Assembly: GCF_002221505.1 (NCBI RefSeq) | Contig: NZ_CP011036.1 | Coordinates: 1,612,001-1,676,000, forward strand | Direction of reading: 5' to 3' | Length of the DNA stretch: 64,000 nucleotides | From: Pseudoalteromonas nigrifaciens | GTDB taxonomy: Bacteria; Pseudomonadota; Gammaproteobacteria; Enterobacterales; Alteromonadaceae | Part shown: one piece after another, positions 48,892 to 58,039 of the stretch | Layout of the letters: each line of letters starts with the position of its first letter | Numbering within the stretch: the stretch's first letter is position 1 | Position numbers and translations under genes: made by a program | The notes under the pieces: generated by a model | Database searches by the model: none | Told to the model about the DNA's origin: nothing | Seen by the model: only the letters and a program-made list of their open reading frames with translations

Positions 48892-50853
48892 ATGTTAGAA
48901 CAACAATTACAATTAAAACACACACAATTACGTAACCGCTTAGTAATGGGCTCAATGCACACCGGTCTTGAAGAAGGTTGGCATAACCGCAAACGCCTAC
49001 GTGCTTTTTACGAAGCACGTGCTAAAGGTGGTACTGCCATGTTAATTACCGGGGGCTATAGCCCAAATTTGCGCGGTAAATTAACGCCTATTTCGTCATC
49101 CTTTAATAGCTATTACGATGTTTTTAAACATCGTGCTTACACCAATGCAGTACACAAGCATGGTGGTAAAATATGTTTGCAATTACTTCATGCCGGGCGT
49201 TATGCGTATCACCCTTTTAATCAAGCTCCGAGCGCAATTAAAGCACCTATAAGTCCTTATAAGCCAAAGGCAATGTCGTTAAGCTCAATTAACAAAACTA
49301 TTAAAGACTTTGCACATTCAGCCTACATGGCTGAAAAAGCAGGCTACGATGGCGTAGAAGTAATGGGCTCTGAAGGGTATTTAATTAATGAGTTTATGGC
49401 ACCGCATACGAATAAACGAAATGATGAGTTTGGTGGCAGTTTAGAAAATAGAATGCGTTTAGCCGTTGAAATAGTTAAAGCGGTTAGGGCTAAGGTATCG
49501 GAGCAGTTTTTAATTATTTTTAGACTGTCGGTAATGGATTTAATTCCTAATGGTTCTACCCCTGAAGAAGTAACTATTCAAGCGCTTGAACTTGAAAAAG
49601 CGGGTGTTGATATTTTTAATACAGGAATAGGGTGGCACGAAGCGCGCATTCCTACAATTGCAAGTATGGTTCCGCCTGGGGCGTTTAAAGAAGCATCAAA
49701 ACGCTTAAAAGATGTAATTAAAGTACCCGTTATCGCGGTAAACCGTATTAACACCCCAGAAATAGCTAACGAAATACTAAACGCAGGCGATGCCGACTTA
49801 ATTTCGATGGCGCGGCCATTACTGGCTGATCCGGAGTTTTTTAATAAATATAATAATCAGTTATCAAAGCATATTAATATTTGTATAGGGTGTAACCAAG
49901 GGTGTTTGGATCACGTATTTAAAGGCAAACGTGCTACTTGTTTAGTTAACCCACAAGCGGCTTTTGAGCTCGACTACCCACTAGAAAAAACGACTAAAGC
50001 TAAAAAGGTATTAGTAGTTGGTGCAGGGCCTGCGGGTTTATCATCAAGTTGTTATTTGGCAGAAAAAGGCCATACGGTAACGCTGATTGATCAAAAAATG
50101 CAAATGGGTGGGCAATTCAATTTAGCCATGCAAATACCTGGGAAAGAAGACTTTAATCATACCTTAGCGTATTACACTAATGAGCTTGAACGTTTAAACG
50201 TAACGGTTGAGTTAGGTAAAGCATACAACGACAGCATGCTTGCACACTATGATGACATTGTATTTGCCACAGGGGTAAGGCCGCGTGAGGCAAGTATTGA
50301 ATGCAGTGATGGTAAACGCGTATTTGCCTACGATGAAGTTATTCGTGGTGAAGTAGAGTTAGGTAAGTCAATTGCTATATTAGGCGCCGGTGGAATCGGG
50401 TTTGATATGGTGGCTTTTTTAAGCGAGCAAAAGTCGCAAAGTATTAGTGACTTTAAAAGCCAGTGGGGTATTGAGTGCGAACCTAAACCCCATAAAGATG
50501 ATCGCCAACTGTACATGCTAAAACGCAGTGCAGGTCGCTTTGGTAGTGATTTGGGTAAAACAACAGGCTGGATCCATCGCCAAGTAGCTAAACAACATAG
50601 CGTTAAACAAATTGCTGATTGTCAGTACCATAGTTTTGATAAAAATGGTTTAACCATTACAGTTGCAGGAGATAAGCAAGTATTAGCAGTAGATACTGTG
50701 ATTGCCTGTATTGGTCAGGTTTCTAATAATGAAGTATTGGCAAAGCAAAGCGACAACGCCAAAGTGCATGTTATTGGGGGCGCTAAGCTTGCCACTGCAA
50801 TTGATGCTAAACGTGCTATTTATGAAGCGCTGCAAATTGCCAGAGAAATATAA
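48892..50853 (+). CDS. fadH: NADPH-dependent 2,4-dienoyl-CoA reductase
   Basis: Reduces 2,4-dienoyl-CoA so that polyunsaturated fatty acids can enter beta-oxidation. It has 653 aa from ATG 48892 (MLEQQLQLKHTQLRNRLVMG). Domains: FMN-binding TIM barrel (1-~335), the 4Fe-4S cysteines in CIGCNQGCLD and ATCLVNP (~345-370), then FAD and NADPH domains with VVGAGPAGLSSSCYLAEKG and LGAGGIGFDMV. A FadR-type site overlaps the leader, in keeping with induction by fatty acids. Confidence 0.96.
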   Translation: MLEQQLQLKHTQLRNRLVMGSMHTGLEEGWHNRKRLRAFYEARAKGGTAMLITGGYSPNLRGKLTPISSSFNSYYDVFKHRAYTNAVHKHGGKICLQLLHAGRYAYHPFNQAPSAIKAPISPYKPKAMSLSSINKTIKDFAHSAYMAEKAGYDGVEVMGSEGYLINEFMAPHTNKRNDEFGGSLENRMRLAVEIVKAVRAKVSEQFLIIFRLSVMDLIPNGSTPEEVTIQALELEKAGVDIFNTGIGWHEARIPTIASMVPPGAFKEASKRLKDVIKVPVIAVNRINTPEIANEILNAGDADLISMARPLLADPEFFNKYNNQLSKHINICIGCNQGCLDHVFKGKRATCLVNPQAAFELDYPLEKTTKAKKVLVVGAGPAGLSSSCYLAEKGHTVTLIDQKMQMGGQFNLAMQIPGKEDFNHTLAYYTNELERLNVTVELGKAYNDSMLAHYDDIVFATGVRPREASIECSDGKRVFAYDEVIRGEVELGKSIAILGAGGIGFDMVAFLSEQKSQSISDFKSQWGIECEPKPHKDDRQLYMLKRSAGRFGSDLGKTTGWIHRQVAKQHSVKQIADCQYHSFDKNGLTITVAGDKQVLAVDTVIACIGQVSNNEVLAKQSDNAKVHVIGGAKLATAIDAKRAIYEALQIAREI

Positions 50854-51073
50854 CATTTTGGCTTAGCCAATAGGCTAGTCTAACTTGTTATAACCAATTG
50901 GCTACTGCATACTATACCCCGCTATTTAGGCGGGGTATAAGTTTATCCCGCCTGTTAATATACAGCTTAGGCTGTTTATCTATTATTCTTGCTAAAATAA
51001 GCACTGATATTACAGCGCTTTATTTTTCTATGTTAAATCAATGCTATGCTAGCTTTTATTTTGAGAGATGGTT

Positions 51074-51622
51074 ATGAACGCGATTGAATTATTATTGACC
51101 CGTCAATCTGACGCCAAATTAACAGAGCCAGGCCCAAATGAAGAACAACTCGCGGTGATTCAGCAAGCTGCGCTACGTGTTCCCGACCATGGTTGTATTG
51201 CACCTTGGCAATTTATTGTTGTACAAGGCGATGCGCGCCATAAATTAGGCGACATTTTTCAGCAAAGTGCAATTGCTGAGCAACAAGCCGAAAAAATGAT
51301 TGAGCGCACAAAAGAGCACCCGTTGCGCGCGCCTATGATTATTATTGCTATAGCAAAGTATCAAGAACATCCAAAAGTCCCGCGAATTGAGCAAATACAA
51401 AGCGCAGGGTGTAGCGTATTTGCTATGCAACAAGCGGCTTTTGCACAAGGGCTTAGTGGTATTTGGCGAACAGGTTTTTTTGCGCAAAGCCCTGCAGTTA
51501 AACAGGCATTAAAATTAAATGAGCAAGACGAAATAGTGGGCTATTTGTATTTAGGCACGCCGGCTGTTGAGTGTAAAAAGTCGCCTCGTCATAAAGCTGT
51601 TGATTTTTTCAGCTACTTATAA
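51074..51622 (+). CDS. Nitroreductase family protein, YdjA-like
   Basis: A 182-aa flavoprotein of the small YdjA type (MNAIELLLTRQSDAKLTEPGPNEEQL; PDHGCIAPWQFIVVQG; QQAAFAQGLSGIWRTGF). These bind FMN as dimers and reduce nitro or quinone compounds with NAD(P)H; the natural substrate is unknown. I take the second ATG (51074), which has GAGAG 6 bases upstream, over 51068. Confidence 0.9.
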   Translation: MNAIELLLTRQSDAKLTEPGPNEEQLAVIQQAALRVPDHGCIAPWQFIVVQGDARHKLGDIFQQSAIAEQQAEKMIERTKEHPLRAPMIIIAIAKYQEHPKVPRIEQIQSAGCSVFAMQQAAFAQGLSGIWRTGFFAQSPAVKQALKLNEQDEIVGYLYLGTPAVECKKSPRHKAVDFFSYL

Positions 51623-51694
51623 AATAAGATGAACTTTTTGCCCTACTTATACTCATACACCATTAACGCTTGTATGTTAGAGTGGATGTGTAAG

Positions 51695-51815
51695 TAACCA
51701 GAACTCTTGATAATAAATCTATCTCTAGCAGCTATTTTCAACGCTAGAGAAAATAAGTTTAAATATCATTATTATTAAATGTGTTAGTAAATACCTTAAC
51801 CAGAGTTCAGGTTAA
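51695..51815 (-). mobile_element. MITE-like element, copy 2, shorter and inverted
   Basis: In inverted orientation relative to 28916-29114. Its ends are TAACCAGAACTCTTGATAA and TTAACCAGAGTTCAGGTTAA, again imperfect inverted repeats. It shares GAAAATAGCTGCT-type and AGAGAAAATAAG-type inner blocks but lacks the ~80-bp centre of copy 1. It fills much of the 324-bp gap between the nitroreductase and the next gene; the rest shows nothing clear. Confidence 0.68.
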
Positions 51816-51946
51816 GTAGTTTAGCTGTGAGAAGTGCTAGGATGCGTAATCTATAAAACTCCTTCTGCAGTTTGTTTTTTAATCGATTGTTTTTTGATAA
51901 AGTATGGAAAGTCTTAATAAAAACAAAGATAAAGAAGACGAAATTA

Positions 51947-52324
51947 ATGGGAAATTTATTTTTACGTGAAAAAGAAAGTTGGCTGGCCTGGTCTTTTTGG
52001 GGCGCCATAGGTGCTTTTATAACCCTTTATGTTGCAATGAGTACCAGTAAAGCACATTTTATTGTTGCCTCATCAATGGGGGTGTTAGTTGTTTTAACCT
52101 GGTGGATGCAACAATCTAAACGCTATGACTTTGGTCGTGCATTTAAAATATGTTGTTATGTGTTATTGCTCACCGTATTGCCTGCATTTTTGGTTGTAGT
52201 AGTGCCTAGTGATGATTTAAATCGGTTTGATTTAATATTTCAAAGTGCAACATTTTTAACTTTAAGTTTATTTGTGTGTTTGCTTTGTTCTTGGATTGCA
52301 CGCAGGCCAAAGCAATATTACTAA
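51947..52324 (+). CDS. Small integral membrane protein, unknown function
   Basis: A 125-aa protein with four predicted helices (about 13-32, 38-56, 68-89, 100-118) and basic loops; it starts MGNLFLREKESWLAWSF. The longer reading from 51872 adds a lysine-rich stretch without support. I do not recognise a family. A hairpin terminator follows at 52399. Confidence 0.65.
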   Translation: MGNLFLREKESWLAWSFWGAIGAFITLYVAMSTSKAHFIVASSMGVLVVLTWWMQQSKRYDFGRAFKICCYVLLLTVLPAFLVVVVPSDDLNRFDLIFQSATFLTLSLFVCLLCSWIARRPKQYY

Positions 52325-52398
52325 AATAAACTCCTTTGTTAAATTTAGCAGTCGCTAAATTAATAACCGTTGGTATTTTAATAGATTGCTTTAATTTT

Positions 52399-52433
52399 AA
52401 GCATAAAATTATTTTTAACGATTTTATGCTTTT
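52399..52433 (+). terminator. Hairpin after the small membrane protein gene
   Basis: AAGCATAAAAT (52399-52409) and ATTTTATGCTT (52421-52431) form a perfect 11-bp stem followed by TT. It is just before the tRNA promoter. Confidence 0.7.
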
Positions 52434-52438
52434 AAGCC

Positions 52439-52467
52439 TTTACAAGTTTGTCATTTACCCCTATTAT
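52439..52467 (+). promoter_or_regulatory. tRNA-Ser promoter
   Basis: TTTACA (52439-52444), exactly 17 bases, then TATTAT (52462-52467), then a GC-rich discriminator CGCGCCG. This matches stable-RNA promoters under stringent control. The tRNA begins 11 bases after TATTAT. Confidence 0.8.
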
Positions 52468-52478
52468 TCGCGCCGTGC

Positions 52479-52569
52479 GGAGAGATGGCAGAGTGGTCGA
52501 ATGCACCGGTCTTGAAAACCGGCATGGGTTTATAGCCCATCTAGGGTTCAAATCCCTATCTCTCCACCA
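52479..52569 (+). tRNA. tRNA-Ser (anticodon UGA)
   Basis: A 91-base class II tRNA with encoded CCA (52567-52569). The acceptor stem is GGAGAGA/TCTCTCC, the anticodon TGA is at 52513-52515 within CTTGAAAA, and the stem is ACCGG/CCGG. The long variable arm is ATGGGTTTATAGCCCAT, and the T arm is TAGGG-TTCAAAT-CCCTA. The discriminator base is A, where E. coli tRNA-Ser has G. Confidence 0.96.
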
Positions 52570-52577
52570 TTATTTAA

Positions 52578-52605
52578 AAAAACCGCCTTATTGGCGGTTT
52601 TTTGC
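52578..52605 (+). terminator. Terminator of the tRNA-Ser gene
   Basis: AAAAACCGCC (52578-52587) and GGCGGTTTTT (52593-52602), loop TTATT, then TTT. Confidence 0.92.
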
Positions 52606-52619
52606 TTTGTGGAACTTGT

Positions 52620-53006
52620 ATGTCAAAATCAACTAACCTTTCAACCTCACAGCAATTAATTAAACACGTTTTATTATGGATTGTGTTTGCTTATTGTTAT
52701 CAAAGTGCAATAAGTTTATTAGTCAAAATGGCGCTTGATGCGCAACCAAATAACCCTGTTATTACCGCCTTTGTTTATGCCCTCGGTTTTAATATTTTAG
52801 TGGCTCATTTAATTACTAAATACGATAAATTTTGGCCAGTTATTGGCTCAGTATTTATAGGTTTAGTTGGGCTTGTGGTAATTCCATTTTTATTATTTGG
52901 TGCTAGTGGATTACTCACTTTAGCGCTACTTGCTGGAATTTTATGCAGTTTACCAGTGAGTACCTATATTGTTGGCCTAATTAAAGTAAAACACAGCAAA
53001 AACTAG
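52620..53006 (+). CDS. Small integral membrane protein, unknown function
   Basis: A 128-aa protein with about four helices (17-40, 50-66, 73-96, 98-120) and a basic C-terminus KVKHSKN. ATG 52620 has GTGGAA 6 bases upstream. I do not recognise a family. It lies 69 bases before fklB and 50 after the tRNA, whose terminator overlaps its leader. Confidence 0.65.
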   Translation: MSKSTNLSTSQQLIKHVLLWIVFAYCYQSAISLLVKMALDAQPNNPVITAFVYALGFNILVAHLITKYDKFWPVIGSVFIGLVGLVVIPFLLFGASGLLTLALLAGILCSLPVSTYIVGLIKVKHSKN

Positions 53007-53075
53007 CCCCAAAGCGGGTTTATTTTGTGATAGCATAGTCGCGTCTTTTAACTAACAAAACGTGAAAAACACATT

Positions 53076-53696
53076 ATGTCAGATAATTTTACTACAGATG
53101 CTGAAAAAGCAAGTTACGGTATTGGCTTACAAATGGGTGAGCAACTTAAGTCTAATCCTTTTGAAGGCTTAAACCTAAATTCAGTGTTTGAAGGCATGAA
53201 AGATGCGTACGCAGGTAGCGCTTTTCAAGTTGAGATCCCTGAGATCCAAGCTGCTTTTGAAAAAATCAATGAAGAAATTCAAGCTCGTCGTGAGCAAGAA
53301 TCACAAGTACTTGCTGCTGAAGGCATTGCATTTCTAGAAGAAAATGCAAAACGTCCTGAAATCACAGTGACTGAATCAGGTCTTCAATACGAAGTAATTA
53401 CTACAGGTGAAGGCGACAAGCCAACAGCTGAGTCTACAGTACGTGTTGATTACCACGGTACATTAATTAACGGTACTGTTTTTGATAGCTCATACGAGCG
53501 CGGTCAACCTGCTGAATTCCCAGTAGGTGGCGTGATCAAAGGCTGGACTGAAGCATTACAAATGATGCCAGCGGGTACTAAATGGCGTCTTTACGTTCCT
53601 CATGACCTTGCTTATGGTGAACGTGGTGCCGGTGCTGCAATCGCACCTTACTCAACACTAGTATTTGATGTTGAGTTACACGAAATTATTGCTTAA
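53076..53696 (+). CDS. fklB: FKBP-type peptidyl-prolyl isomerase FklB
   Basis: A 206-aa chaperone-isomerase with an N-terminal dimerisation domain (~1-90; KASYGIGLQMGEQL, NLNSVFEGMKDAY) and a C-terminal FKBP domain (~110-205; VRVDYHGTLINGTVFDSSYERG split by a turn, VIKGWTEALQMMPAGTKW, LAYGERGAG, IAPYSTLVFDVEL). No signal peptide, so it is cytoplasmic FklB rather than periplasmic FkpA. Confidence 0.94.
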   Translation: MSDNFTTDAEKASYGIGLQMGEQLKSNPFEGLNLNSVFEGMKDAYAGSAFQVEIPEIQAAFEKINEEIQARREQESQVLAAEGIAFLEENAKRPEITVTESGLQYEVITTGEGDKPTAESTVRVDYHGTLINGTVFDSSYERGQPAEFPVGGVIKGWTEALQMMPAGTKWRLYVPHDLAYGERGAGAAIAPYSTLVFDVELHEIIA

Positions 53697-53715
53697 GTAT
53701 TCTTAAGCAATAAAT

Positions 53716-53752
53716 AAAAAACCGCATTCATTAAATTGAATGCGGTTTTTTT
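53716..53752 (+). terminator. Terminator of fklB
   Basis: A perfect 15-bp stem (53716-53730 with 53737-53751; AAAAAACCGCATTCA and complement) with loop TTAAAT and terminal T run. Confidence 0.95.
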
Positions 53753-53926
53753 GTGTCTTACCGGTATATTTAACTTTTTCTATTGCTCATTTATTTCTTT
53801 TTGTGAAAAGTATTTAAAGTGAGATATGTATAAAGAGGATGTAAAACACTGTACTTTAGCAAGCAATAAATACGCCCCAGCATAGCAAGGGGCTTATTAA
53901 TGATTAGCGGTAATTAAAGTATATTG

Positions 53927-56293
53927 TTAAAAGTAGCCGCGAATACCAAAGCGGAAGTTTCTACCTGGTAATGGGGCGGTGTCTTTAATAAATGAGCTAT
54001 GTACAAAGCCAAGCTCATCAGTAATATTATCAACGTTGATATACAGTTGTGTATCAAGGTTACCTAAATCTAGCTGATAGTTAGCTTGTGCATCAAATAA
54101 AGTATAACCATCGGTTTTAGTCTCATAGGCGGTAATATCGGTTTGTGAAAAATAATGGGTACCGGTTAATGCGAATTGCCAATTACCTAAGTTGTATTGC
54201 AACTCAGAGCCTAATTTATTAGCAGGGATACGAGGTAAGTTTTCATCGTCTTGCTTGAGTTTTGCTCGCGTAGAGTCACCAAATACTTTAACCAAGGTGC
54301 TTGCGTTAACTTTATAATGCGCATCAAACTCTAAGCCATACAGCTCGGCGTCTTTACTGGTAAACTGATACACCGCCACACCATGGTCGTGGCCGTTATC
54401 AGCCGCTTCTAAACCATGTTCTTCATCAAATACTAAGCCAGTATTTTCTTGAAAGTAAAAGTTTTTAATATCATTATAAAAAAAGTTTACAGAGTAACCA
54501 AAGTCACCGCTAAAGCGTCTAAAACCTAAATCAATATTGGTTGAGGTTTCTTGTTTGATATTCTCGGGTTCAAAATGCGCTTCACCGTCTTCAATATGAT
54601 AGCCTAGGCCAAGCTCATAGGTACCAGTTGCAATGTGTAAGCCATTAGATAATAGCTCTGCAGAGAGCGGGGCACGTTCTGAGTGTGAAAGACTCATTGC
54701 CATACTATATCCAGGGGTATATTGCCAAATAGCACCCATTGAAGCGCTAAGGTTAGTAAAGCTTTTAGTGTAGTCAAGTACTTCAGCATTGCTTGTTTGC
54801 GTGTCATCATGGCTATGCTGATGCGTTGCTATTTGGCTTTTTATTTTATAGTCTTCAACTCGCGCACCTAACTCAATAGTTACATCACCAAACTCACGTT
54901 CTTCTAATAAATATAAAGCATTAGTGGTCGTTACACTGGCTGGCGTAAATGCTTCTTCGCCGTTGGCATCATAATCAGAATCACTGTAGTGATAACCCAC
55001 CATGCCGTGCCAATCAGCTAATTTATGTTCTATGTTTAAGCGTGCTTCAGTGGTTTTGTTTTTAAATGTAGTGCCTATTTCACCATTTTCAATTTCACTG
55101 TGTAAGTAATCTGTATAGCCTAAGCGCAAATTAATGGTTTCAATCCAATTATTATGTAGCGCATAGCTTAATAGACCTTGCCAGCGATCTTGCTCTAACT
55201 GGGCAAAAACAGGTGTTTCTTCATGTGCTTCATCACTATGGGCATCGCCGTCGGCTGCATGATCGTGTTCATGTCCGTGATCATGCTCATGACCTGGAAT
55301 ACCATAATCCGTTTTTATTTTACCGTAAGAAAACCCAACCGTTAAATGCTCACCTACGTAGCTAGTACCAAAGTTAACGGTTTCACTGTCGATAAAGGTG
55401 TTTTCTACAGAATCTTTACTTTCAACATCACCATCTTCGTGAAGCTGGTTAAATCGTGGTGTTTGATAGTCATCGCCGCTGCGTTTAGTGCCATCAAAAT
55501 GAAAGTTAAAATTATTATAACCCGTCTCTAACTTTGCAGCGTAGGTATTCGCGTTGGATACCGAATCGTGACTGTATTCTACTGCACCGGTTAATTCATC
55601 TATATTACTCGTAGGAATGCGGTTATCAACTACGTTTACCACACCACCAATAGCACCAGAGCCATACAGTAGGGTACTTGGGCCACGTAGTACTTCTATT
55701 TGTTCAGCAGCTAAGCTGTCGCTAGAAGTAGCATGATCAGGGCCAATACGCGATGCATCACTGCTGTCTAAGCCATTTTGCATAATTTTAACCCGAGGGC
55801 CATCTAAGCCACGAATAATTGGGCTTGATGAAACAGGGCCAAAATAACTCGCGTTAACTCCCGGTAAGCCTTTTAGGGTTTCGCCAAGCGTTGGCTTTGA
55901 CTTGTTTCTTAGCTCATCACCAGAGAGTACATTTACCGGAGAAATCATTTCTAAGCTACTTTTGTGCAAGGCCGATGCAAACACAACTACAGTTTCAATA
56001 GAGGTTGGCTTTAAAGCAATTGCAATATTGTTTGATGACTCGGTTACCGTAATGCGTGAATCGCTATAGTTATCTTTGCTAATATGCAGCTGGGCGCTCG
56101 CATCAAGCTCAATGGCAAACTCGCCAAGCTTGTTAGTTTTAACGCTTTGAGATTTACCGTGTACATGAATAGTGGCGTTTTCAATAGGTTGATTTTTTTC
56201 ATCTGTTACTTTGCCATTAACAGTAGCAGCAAGTGCAGAGTGAGAGCATAAAACAGAAAAAATTGCAGAGGAGATTAATGTTAGCTTAGTCAT
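53927..56293 (-). CDS. TonB-dependent outer-membrane receptor, ZnuD-like (zinc)
   Basis: A 788-aa receptor: signal peptide (1-~23, ALAA), a CarboxypepD_reg-like domain (~24-100; GKVTDEKNQPIENATIHV), the plug (~115-225; LKGLPGVNASYFGPVSSSP, GGVVNVVDNRIPT) and a beta-barrel ending with aromatic YF. An extracellular loop near residues 338-362 is rich in His and acidic residues (GHEHDHGHEHDH and more), and other loops also carry HDH/HGHDH runs. Such loops are typical of zinc receptors (ZnuD). Two Zur-type boxes precede the gene. Energy would come from TonB-ExbBD; transported metal is inferred. Confidence 0.9.
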   Translation of the reverse strand: MTKLTLISSAIFSVLCSHSALAATVNGKVTDEKNQPIENATIHVHGKSQSVKTNKLGEFAIELDASAQLHISKDNYSDSRITVTESSNNIAIALKPTSIETVVVFASALHKSSLEMISPVNVLSGDELRNKSKPTLGETLKGLPGVNASYFGPVSSSPIIRGLDGPRVKIMQNGLDSSDASRIGPDHATSSDSLAAEQIEVLRGPSTLLYGSGAIGGVVNVVDNRIPTSNIDELTGAVEYSHDSVSNANTYAAKLETGYNNFNFHFDGTKRSGDDYQTPRFNQLHEDGDVESKDSVENTFIDSETVNFGTSYVGEHLTVGFSYGKIKTDYGIPGHEHDHGHEHDHAADGDAHSDEAHEETPVFAQLEQDRWQGLLSYALHNNWIETINLRLGYTDYLHSEIENGEIGTTFKNKTTEARLNIEHKLADWHGMVGYHYSDSDYDANGEEAFTPASVTTTNALYLLEEREFGDVTIELGARVEDYKIKSQIATHQHSHDDTQTSNAEVLDYTKSFTNLSASMGAIWQYTPGYSMAMSLSHSERAPLSAELLSNGLHIATGTYELGLGYHIEDGEAHFEPENIKQETSTNIDLGFRRFSGDFGYSVNFFYNDIKNFYFQENTGLVFDEEHGLEAADNGHDHGVAVYQFTSKDAELYGLEFDAHYKVNASTLVKVFGDSTRAKLKQDDENLPRIPANKLGSELQYNLGNWQFALTGTHYFSQTDITAYETKTDGYTLFDAQANYQLDLGNLDTQLYINVDNITDELGFVHSSFIKDTAPLPGRNFRFGIRGYF

Positions 56294-56320
56294 GAGTCTT
56301 TAAGTTCGTGGTTGTTATGT

Positions 56321-56374
56321 TGTGATATAATATAACACTACAAAAGCGACGGTTCAATGATGTTATAGTATAAC
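56321..56374 (-). promoter_or_regulatory. Two candidate Zur boxes before the TonB receptor
   Basis: GTTATAGTATAAC (56362-56374) is a perfect dyad identical to the core of the E. coli Zur consensus GTTATANTATAAC. A second dyad, TGTGATATAATATAACA (56321-56337), is imperfect by one base. They lie about 75 and 36 bases upstream of the start codon. Confidence 0.65.
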
Positions 56375-56486
56375 CTTATCGATTTTAGTAATTAATTAGC
56401 AGGGAAATCTGCAAGGCTTTGATTGTTAACAATTTATAAAGGTTAATTAATTTGGTTTATGAATATGCTTTTTATAAAGGGCTAAA

Positions 56487-56520
56487 AAGTACTTTTAAAC
56501 TAAGTGGTTTAAAAGTACTT
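56487..56520 (-). terminator. Hairpin downstream of yfaE
   Basis: A perfect 14-bp stem, AAGTACTTTTAAAC (56487-56500) and complement (56507-56520), loop TAAGTG. It lies about 55 bases past the yfaE stop on minus; the tail is only partly T-rich. Confidence 0.65.
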
Positions 56521-56572
56521 AAAACTGATTAGAGAGTGATTTTTAGACTGTTTGGTTTAAATGAAGTTGAAG

Positions 56573-56842
56573 TTAAAGTTTAATATGTATGTCGCCATTA
56601 GGTTTGCAGCAGCACAACAGTATTTCGCCGTCGCGTACAAACGCTAGAGGCTCTTCATTATAATCAACTTTACCCGACACTAAAGTCGCTCTGCAGGCAC
56701 CGCAATAGCCTTCGCGGCATTGAAAGGCCACTTCTATCTGTTGAGATTCTAGGCAGTGTAAAACAGAAGGGCAGCCAGTGCTAAATTCTATGCACTGGCT
56801 GTTATCTGCAAGCGTAATGCTTGCAGTAGGTCGATCAGTCAT
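56573..56842 (-). CDS. yfaE: 2Fe-2S ferredoxin YfaE, maintains class Ia ribonucleotide reductase
   Basis: An 89-aa ferredoxin with cluster ligands C-x4-C-x2-C in CREGYCGACRA and a fourth Cys in LLCCCKP. In E. coli YfaE supplies electrons to rebuild the diferric-tyrosyl cofactor of NrdB. Its ATG overlaps the nrdB stop, so it is coupled to nrdB. Confidence 0.94.
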   Translation of the reverse strand: MTDRPTASITLADNSQCIEFSTGCPSVLHCLESQQIEVAFQCREGYCGACRATLVSGKVDYNEEPLAFVRDGEILLCCCKPNGDIHIKL

Positions 56843-57972
56843 TATAAATCAAAGTCACCAAATTCAGAGGCATCAACTTGCGAGTCTATTTGACCAACAA
56901 GGTAGGAGCTAATTTCAGCTTCTTGTGGTGCTACTTGCACGTTATCTGACACCAACCAAGAGTTTATCCATGGGATAGGATTACTGTTGTTTTTAAACTG
57001 TGCAGGAAAACCAATGGCTGTCATTCGAGCGTTGGTAATGTATTCAACGTACTGACATAAAATGTGTTTATTTAAGCCAATCATTGAGCCATCTTTGAAT
57101 AAGTACTCGGCCCATTCTTTTTCTTGCTCTGCAGCGTCCACAAACATTTTAATTGCTTCGTCGCGGCACTGCGCGGCAACAATCGCCATTTCTGGATCGT
57201 CTTTACCGTCTTGCATAATATTTAAAATATGCTGAGTGCCAGATAAATGTAGCGCTTCATCGCGGGCAATAAGCTTGATTATTTTAGCGTTACCTTCCAT
57301 CAATTCACGCTCAGCAAACGCAAACGAGCAGGCAAAGCTGACATAAAAACGAATCGCTTCTAAAATATTTACCGACATCATTGCCAGGTAAAGTTTCTTT
57401 TTCAGCTCAAATAAATTAACAACAACAGATTTACCGTTAATCTCGTGTTTGCCTTCACCGTATAAATTGTAAAGCGACACTGAGTTAATTAAATCATCGT
57501 AGTATTTTGTTACCGCATCGGCACGTTCACTAATTTTGTCATTGCTAACTATGTCATCAAAAATAAGTTCAGGTGCTTGGGTAACATTACGAATAATATG
57601 CGTGTACGAGCGGCTATGAATCGTTTCACTAAACGCCCACGTTTCTATCCATGTTTCTAACTCTGGTAGCGATACAATAGGTAGTAGGGCCACGTTTGGT
57701 GAACGCCCTTGTACGCTATCAAGCAATGTTTGATATTTTAAGTTACTTAAAAATATATGCTTTTCATGATCAGGTAATGCTTGAAAGTCTAAGCGGTCTT
57801 TGCTTACGTCTACTTCTTCTGGGCGCCAAAAAAACGAAAGCTGCTTTTCAATTAGTTTTTCAAAAATAGGGTATTTTTGTTGATCATAACGAGATACGTT
57901 AACGGTTTGGCCAAAAAACATTGGCTCTTCCATTTGGTTATTATGTTTACGACTAAAGGTAGTATAAGACAT
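56842..57972 (-). CDS. nrdB: Ribonucleotide reductase class Ia, beta subunit
   Basis: Carries the diiron-tyrosyl radical that starts nucleotide reduction. It has 376 aa from ATG 57972 ([22 protein letters not shown] in the opening stretch; the longer reading adds three residues). Iron ligands and radical Tyr are in [16 protein letters not shown], and the second ligand set is in [12 protein letters not shown]. It follows nrdA by 67 bases. Confidence 0.97.
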   Translation of the reverse strand: MSYTTFSRKHNNQMEEPMFFGQTVNVSRYDQQKYPIFEKLIEKQLSFFWRPEEVDVSKDRLDFQALPDHEKHIFLSNLKYQTLLDSVQGRSPNVALLPIVSLPELETWIETWAFSETIHSRSYTHIIRNVTQAPELIFDDIVSNDKISERADAVTKYYDDLINSVSLYNLYGEGKHEINGKSVVVNLFELKKKLYLAMMSVNILEAIRFYVSFACSFAFAERELMEGNAKIIKLIARDEALHLSGTQHILNIMQDGKDDPEMAIVAAQCRDEAIKMFVDAAEQEKEWAEYLFKDGSMIGLNKHILCQYVEYITNARMTAIGFPAQFKNNSNPIPWINSWLVSDNVQVAPQEAEISSYLVGQIDSQVDASEFGDFDL

Positions 57973-58039
57973 GTTTATCACTCAAAAAACTATCAGAATA
58001 AAGCGGGCTTAGTGCCCGCTTAAAATAAAAACTCAAAAA

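Noticed and set aside
52448..52636. An ORF reading through the tRNA-Ser gene
   Set aside because: It is a chance frame across a tRNA and its terminator.
53874..53893. GCCCC/GGGGC hairpin after the TonB receptor gene
   Set aside because: Five base pairs only and no T tract on minus; too weak to call a terminator.
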